From assembly GCF_003432065.1 (NCBI RefSeq), contig NZ_QWDE01000003.1:62001-126000 (forward strand): a DNA stretch of 64,000 bases, written 5' to 3'. The notes under the pieces were generated by a model. That model was not told where the DNA came from and did not search any database. It saw only the letters and a program-made list of their open reading frames with translations. The translations under genes and the position numbers were made by a program. Source of the DNA: Mucilaginibacter terrenus. Lineage in GTDB: Bacteria > Bacteroidota > Bacteroidia > Sphingobacteriales > Sphingobacteriaceae. Below are positions 59,956 to 64,000 of this stretch, piece by piece; within the stretch, counting starts at the first letter, position 1; each line of letters begins with the position of its first letter.

Positions 59956-62316
59956 CTAAAACGGAAGCCCTATACCAAAATTAAGCTGCATGAAATTGTA
60001 GCCCTCGCCGTTAGTTTGCTGATACGTTTTCTTGAAGTCGCCAGCCTTAAATAGCTCATTAGCATGCTTAATTAGCACCCATTGATCAGATCCACGGAAC
60101 TGCGGGTCCTTGAATTTAAAAGCAGCATCCAACCGGAATATAAAGAAGCTAAGATCGAACCTTAATCCTGTACCTATACCAATTGCGGTTGATTGGAAAA
60201 TGTTGTTGAATCTAAACTCGCCATTGGGGTTTTCTTCTTCTTTATGCAGCCTCCAAACGTTTCCGGCATCCATAAATAAAGCTCCTTTTAGCTTTGTTCC
60301 AAAAAAGTTATCCAGCAATTTGTAGCGGTATTCGGCATTAGCAATAATCTTTATCTCCCCAAACTGGTCAAGGTATTTTAGTCGCGTGCGGGTTGTATCA
60401 GCGGCTCCGCCTACCCCATAGCTGGCGCGGTTAAACTGCCCCGGGCCGAGTGTGCGCGGCAACCACGCCCTAATGTCGTTAGCTCCGCCTGTATAAAAGT
60501 TCTTTTCAAAGATTAGCTGGTTACTATTACCGTATGGTACACCTATCCCAGGGTTTAACCTAAACACAAACTGGCGTTCTCCGCCCAAGCTTTTGTAGAT
60601 GCGAAGATCAATTTCTGTTTTGATGTATTGCGAAAACGCATAGCCAAACATGGTACGCTGGCCCAGAGTGTCCCGAGGTGTATTTAAAATTTTGCTAAGC
60701 AAATTGAGCGTGCCGCCACCCAAGTCTAAACTTCCACGGAAATACAAGAAGTTCTCATAGCTGTTAAGCTTGATTGTGTTATACTGATAAGTATACTGGC
60801 TACCGGATGTAAAGGTAGTGCGACCAATAAGATAAACGTATGAGTATCTATTTTGCCTCAACAACTCAGACTTTGCAACAGGGTCTATACTACCGCTGGA
60901 GAATTCAATATTAATTGGAGTAATAGAATGCTGCTTTTTTGGAGTATCAAAAAAGTCGTAAGTAATCGAATTTATCCAGCTGTTACGCTTCACCAAGCCC
61001 TTTTGATAGAACAAGGAATAGTTAGTAGAGAACGTAGTATGGGGTACGCCAAATTTGGCCAGGTTCGGGAACTCAAATGGAGACACAATTCGGGGGTAGC
61101 TCAGGCTAACACCCGCTTTAAACTCCTGGTTTTGTATGCCCTGGTTATCGCCCGCACTTCTGCCGCTGTCAAATAATACGCTCCAGTTAAGTTTTACTTG
61201 CAAAGCAGCTGCTTGCCTAAATAAGTTACGGTTGGTAAAGGTATTCCCAAGGTTATAGCCATATCTACCACCACTGAACAGAAACTCCGCTTCTACCCGA
61301 TCGCTCATCTTTTTTAGCGGTACAATGTTCAGCCTGGTGTCCAGGCGATTGGTGCTGTCAGGTAGTTTTTCGTAAGTAGGACTAGGCACATTCCTGAAAA
61401 CATTAAGTTCCGACAGCCTTGTTGTGGTAAGTGTTTGCATGTCAATATCAAACAACTTGCCCTTAAGCTGAAATATGTAATCGGTAACTGTTTTAGGCTT
61501 AAACCTCCCGGAGTAGTCTACAAACCTAAACTGAGAGTCTACCTGTATGGTATCAGCCTTCCCATTTGTGCGCCCGTTGCTGCGGGCAATTGTGATAAGT
61601 GTGTTGTTTATAGTGTAAGTAGGGTGCGAGACCTTACCTTCCGGGTTGTCAATAATCATTACCAGGTCTACAATGCTCTTCCGGAAACTTGAGTCAGGCG
61701 TGTAGTTAATATACTGCCGATAAAAATCAAAGTATCCATTACGCTTCATCACCTGGAAGAACTGGTCACGGTCATACGCCAGACTATCAGTGTCAAACCT
61801 GCTTCCGGCTTTCACATGCGAATAAGCACCTTTTGTGTTCCGGTATAGCTCACGAACCTTCGGATCTGCTATACTGTCTCTATAATTACGGATGTGAAAC
61901 AGCGGCCCCTCGGTAGCCGTAAATACCAGTTCGGCTTTTTGCTTTTTAATAATTATGGAGTCGGCAACTTTTGCCTGTAAATATCCCTTGTTCTGCAAAA
62001 AACGTTGCATCTGCACTCGCGAAAACTCAACCAGGTTACTATCTAAGATAGCGGGTGCCTCTCCAATGTTGCGCTTACCTTTCTTGCTAAAAGTGTAGTA
62101 GAATTGGAGGTTAAGCCAGTTATTGGGTTGCTGTTCTTTGTCTACGTAGTTAAACGCTTCCTCTTTAAATTGGTCGTCTATACCTTTCAACGTAACCTTC
62201 CTAACGATAGATTGATCAGGTTTAATGCCACGGGTAACGCTACAACTTGAGATTATACCCACAAGAATACTTAATATTGCAACGCGACAGCTTATGGATG
62301 ATAAATATGCTTTCAA
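59956..62316 (-). CDS. BamA/TamA-like outer-membrane protein with lipoprotein signal
   Basis: This 786-residue protein starts with a lipobox ('VGIISSC'), so it is likely acylated. POTRA-like repeats (about 25-330, e.g. 'EAPAILDSNLVEFSRVQMQRFLQNKGYLQAKVADSI') precede a C-terminal surface-antigen/BamA barrel ('NFYTGGANDIRAWLPRTLGPGQF', 'YLDQFGEIKIIANAEYRYKLL', 'FRLDAAFKFKDPQF', 'NFGIGLPF'). Such proteins assemble or translocate other proteins at the outer membrane; its partner is unknown. The start is TTG (62316), inside the 5' end of the divergent methyltransferase gene. Confidence 0.87.
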   Translation of the reverse strand: MKAYLSSISCRVAILSILVGIISSCSVTRGIKPDQSIVRKVTLKGIDDQFKEEAFNYVDKEQQPNNWLNLQFYYTFSKKGKRNIGEAPAILDSNLVEFSRVQMQRFLQNKGYLQAKVADSIIIKKQKAELVFTATEGPLFHIRNYRDSIADPKVRELYRNTKGAYSHVKAGSRFDTDSLAYDRDQFFQVMKRNGYFDFYRQYINYTPDSSFRKSIVDLVMIIDNPEGKVSHPTYTINNTLITIARSNGRTNGKADTIQVDSQFRFVDYSGRFKPKTVTDYIFQLKGKLFDIDMQTLTTTRLSELNVFRNVPSPTYEKLPDSTNRLDTRLNIVPLKKMSDRVEAEFLFSGGRYGYNLGNTFTNRNLFRQAAALQVKLNWSVLFDSGRSAGDNQGIQNQEFKAGVSLSYPRIVSPFEFPNLAKFGVPHTTFSTNYSLFYQKGLVKRNSWINSITYDFFDTPKKQHSITPINIEFSSGSIDPVAKSELLRQNRYSYVYLIGRTTFTSGSQYTYQYNTIKLNSYENFLYFRGSLDLGGGTLNLLSKILNTPRDTLGQRTMFGYAFSQYIKTEIDLRIYKSLGGERQFVFRLNPGIGVPYGNSNQLIFEKNFYTGGANDIRAWLPRTLGPGQFNRASYGVGGAADTTRTRLKYLDQFGEIKIIANAEYRYKLLDNFFGTKLKGALFMDAGNVWRLHKEEENPNGEFRFNNIFQSTAIGIGTGLRFDLSFFIFRLDAAFKFKDPQFRGSDQWVLIKHANELFKAGDFKKTYQQTNGEGYNFMQLNFGIGLPF

Positions 62317-63056
62317 AATCTCAGATCAGTTTAGTAACGTCGTTACAACATAAAAAGTTTCGCAGGGAGCAGGGATTGTTTCTGGTGGAGGGCTACAAAT
62401 CAATAATTGAATTTGCCGGCTCACCTTACCAAATCCACACTATTTACCATACGCCCGATGTTGGTCCAAAATTGCTCAATTTATCCCGAAATATAAACTT
62501 TCAGGAAATTTCAATAAACGAGCTGCAAAAAATAAGTGCACTGAAAACTCCTGCAGATGCACTTGCTACAGTTTATATGCCGCAAGATACAGATTTACTT
62601 CAGGCTGATTTAAAAAACAAATTCACGCTTGTACTTGATGGCGTACAGGATCCCGGCAATATGGGCACCATTATTCGCACGGCAGATTGGTTTGGAATAA
62701 GTAGACTAATTTGCAGTGAAGATACGGTAGATGTTTATAACCCTAAGGTGGTACAAGCTACTATGGGTTCGCTTGCCAGGATGACGGTTAACTATACTGA
62801 TCTAAGCACAGTATTGACCAATAGCTCATTACAAGTCTATGGCGCATTATTAAACGGACAAAATATCTACCACACAGATTTTGGCAGCGAGGGATTGATT
62901 GTAATGGGCAACGAAGGCAATGGCATACGCCCGGAGATTGAAAAACTGATCACCAAAGCGGTGACAATACCAAAGTTGGGTGGTGCCGAATCGCTTAACG
63001 TGGCGATAGCCACCGCAATATTCTGTTCGGAAGCAGCAGGAAAACTATCGAAATAA
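62307..63056 (+). CDS. TrmH/SpoU family RNA 2'-O-methyltransferase
   Basis: This 249-residue SPOUT enzyme starts MLSKSQISLVTSLQHKKFRRE (ATG 62307; ATG 62298 is possible). The N-terminal RNA-binding domain (about 1-100) is followed by the SAM knot with 'LVLDGVQDPGNMGTIIRTADWFGI' (motif 1), 'LIVMGNEGNGI' (motif 2) and 'ESLNVAIATAIFCSEAAGK' (motif 3). The substrate (23S rRNA or tRNA) is not determined by sequence. The 5' end overlaps the start of the outer-membrane protein gene on the other strand. Confidence 0.93.
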   Translation: MLSKSQISLVTSLQHKKFRREQGLFLVEGYKSIIEFAGSPYQIHTIYHTPDVGPKLLNLSRNINFQEISINELQKISALKTPADALATVYMPQDTDLLQADLKNKFTLVLDGVQDPGNMGTIIRTADWFGISRLICSEDTVDVYNPKVVQATMGSLARMTVNYTDLSTVLTNSSLQVYGALLNGQNIYHTDFGSEGLIVMGNEGNGIRPEIEKLITKAVTIPKLGGAESLNVAIATAIFCSEAAGKLSK

Positions 63057-63060
63057 AAAA

Positions 63061-63090
63061 TTGATTAGCAAATAATAATTACTATTTTTG
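63061..63090 (+). promoter_or_regulatory. tRNA-Cys promoter
   Basis: TTG (63061-63063), a 19-bp spacer and TATTTTTG (63083-63090) fit the Bacteroidetes promoter consensus exactly. tRNA-Cys begins 14 bp further on. Confidence 0.8.
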
Positions 63091-63104
63091 CATTCCAAAA
63101 AAAT

Positions 63105-63175
63105 GGTCGAATGGCCGAGTGGCTAGGCAGAGGTCTGCAAAACCTCCTACAGCGGTTCGAATCCGCTTTCGACCT
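63105..63175 (+). tRNA. tRNA-Cys (anticodon GCA)
   Basis: Acceptor GGTCGAA / TTCGACC (7 bp), anticodon stem GAGGT/ACCTC with loop CTGCAAA (anticodon GCA), T loop TTCGAAT, discriminator T, typical for Cys. CCA is not encoded. It is followed 28 bp later by a small basic protein gene. Confidence 0.95.
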
Positions 63176-63203
63176 CAGGGTTAAAATTTTAATATAAAAG
63201 ACA

Positions 63204-63377
63204 ATGGGCGTTACTCGTTTAAAAAGAAAAGATAGAAGGAATAAAACTTTCTCACGTTTAGAAGTTCAGTTTTTGAAATTAGCTACCAACATAGAGTTGG
63301 GCAGCCGTTCTGCTGAGAAAAAAGGCAACCAGATTGCCAAAAATAACGAAGCTTTAGCTAAAGCTGCTGCAGCTAAC
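63204..63377 (+). CDS. Small basic protein co-transcribed with tRNA-Cys
   Basis: This 57-residue frame from ATG 63204 to TAA 63377 begins 'MGVTRLKRKDRRNKTFSRLEVQFLKLATN'. It is strongly basic (many K/R), likely helical and has no signal or membrane segment. The family is not one I can name; the character is that of a small RNA- or DNA-binding protein. There is no promoter of its own, so it would use that of tRNA-Cys, and a terminator follows. Confidence 0.65.
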
Positions 63378-63408
63378 AACTAATATCCGTTTACAATATT
63401 TTCAACGA

Positions 63409-63440
63409 AGGTGTTCCGCTAAGCGGGACGCCTTTTTTTT
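63409..63440 (+). terminator. Rho-independent terminator after the tRNA-Cys transcript
   Basis: Hairpin AAGGTGTTCCGC / GCGGGACGCCTT (G-U pairs allowed) with a short loop and an eight-base T-run, about 32 bp after the small protein's stop. Confidence 0.85.
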
Positions 63441-63530
63441 GTTTGATCTGATTTGTACAACCCCAATGTACACAATATGGGCTGACTACCTTTACAGCCT
63501 GGTTTGGGTGTTCAAATAATAGTTTTAGGA

Positions 63531-64000
63531 CTATTTGGCTTTCAGCAATGCTTTCAATATGCGTTTAATCAATCCCGGCCCTTCATAAATAAAACCGGTG
63601 TACAATTGCACCAACGATGCCCCTGCATTTAATTTCTGGATTGCATCCTCGGGTGAGTGAATGCCCCCTACTCCAATAATTGGAAACGCCCCGCCTGAAA
63701 CTTTGTGCAGGTACGCAATTACTTCCATGGACCGTTTGGTGAGCGGCTTACCGCTGAGGCCGCCGGTTTCATCTTTGTGGAGAGAAGTCAACCCTTCCCT
63801 GCTTATGGTGGTGTTGGTGGCAATAATACCAGCTATGCCGGTTTGTTTTACTATGTCTGCAATATCGTCCAGTTGAGAATTGGTAAGGTCGGGAGCTATT
63901 TTCAGGAGAATAGGCCGGCTTATGCCATTTTTGTTATTTTTCTGCTGAAGGGTGTTTAGGATATTCATCAGCGGCTCTTTTTCTTGCAATTCGCGCAAGC
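63531..64000 (-). CDS. pyrD: Dihydroorotate dehydrogenase (quinone), C-terminal part, cut by the right edge
   Basis: The frame is open to base 64000, so at least 156 residues of the C-terminal half are present and the N-terminal half lies beyond the window. Motifs of class 2 enzymes are visible: '[23 protein letters not shown]', '[14 protein letters not shown]', '[22 protein letters not shown]', '[14 protein letters not shown]' and '[19 protein letters not shown]' (FMN phosphate binding). It catalyses orotate formation in pyrimidine synthesis. Confidence 0.96.
   Translation of the reverse strand, partial: LRELQEKEPLMNILNTLQQKNNKNGISRPILLKIAPDLTNSQLDDIADIVKQTGIAGIIATNTTISREGLTSLHKDETGGLSGKPLTKRSMEVIAYLHKVSGGAFPIIGVGGIHSPEDAIQKLNAGASLVQLYTGFIYEGPGLIKRILKALLKAK

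Overview
The window reads as a chromosomal segment of a Bacteroidetes bacterium, most likely family Sphingobacteriaceae (Mucilaginibacter/Pedobacter type). The support is a SusC/SusD outer-membrane pair with a SusR-like regulator, GldA and a fused GldF-GldG, DUF4397, DUF4230 and DUF4288 proteins, RNase Y next to ZapA, several TTG starts, few Shine-Dalgarno sites, and promoters of the Bacteroidetes form TTG-N19/20-TAnnTTTG. Most of the window is ordinary core genome. The accessory or repeat-rich stretches are 24.5-25.1, 53.4-54.65 and 57.16-57.35 kb.

Layout. 0-9.2 kb: a glycan-utilisation locus cut by the left edge (susD, susC, SusR-like regulator, secreted GH31 alpha-glucosidase). 9.3-13.1 kb: apt, a helix-hairpin-helix protein, a fused two-domain lipid acyltransferase (OlsF-like) and an Mpo1-like protein. 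13.2-20 kb: a core block on the minus strand (rny, a candidate 6S RNA, zapA, a coiled-coil protein, pheT, radC, rpsT). 20-25 kb: a zinc phospholipase C-like protein, a DedA protein, two DUF4397 proteins and dnaN. 24.5-30.2 kb: a degenerate copy of the gldG 3' end, an unknown gene, gldFG, three tandem paralogous beta-barrel proteins and gldA. 30.4-35.4 kb: glyS, a TPR histidine kinase and an AI-2E family transporter. 35.5-48 kb: an active/inactive M16 peptidase pair, DUF4230, OsmC, an old yellow enzyme, a Na+/H+ antiporter, an SDR, phenylalanine hydroxylase, a flippase-like membrane protein and an MBOAT/SGNH pair. 48.1-53.4 kb: agmatine-to-putrescine genes (aguB, aguA), a LiaF-like protein, DUF4288 and a LytS/LytTR two-component pair. 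53.4-54.65 kb: a leader-peptide/terminator element, two aberrant tRNAs, four palindromic hairpins, a gene remnant and a 98-residue orphan. 54.66-58.5 kb: homogentisate-route tyrosine degradation (fah, hmgA, hppD). 58.9-64 kb: tspO, a small membrane protein, a BamA/TamA-like protein, a SpoU methyltransferase, tRNA-Cys with a co-transcribed basic peptide, and part of pyrD.

Working together: phenylalanine hydroxylase (42.7-44.5 kb) plus hppD, hmgA and fah would take phenylalanine through tyrosine and homogentisate to fumarate and acetoacetate; the aminotransferase and the maleylacetoacetate isomerase are not in the window. SusC/SusD, the SusR-like regulator and GH31 form a sensing, uptake and hydrolysis unit for an alpha-glucan or related glycan. 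I found no CRISPR array, prophage, transposase or complete insertion sequence. The most unusual region is 53.39-54.63 kb. No homology search or RNA-folding program was used: family calls are from recognised motifs and all pairings were read by eye.
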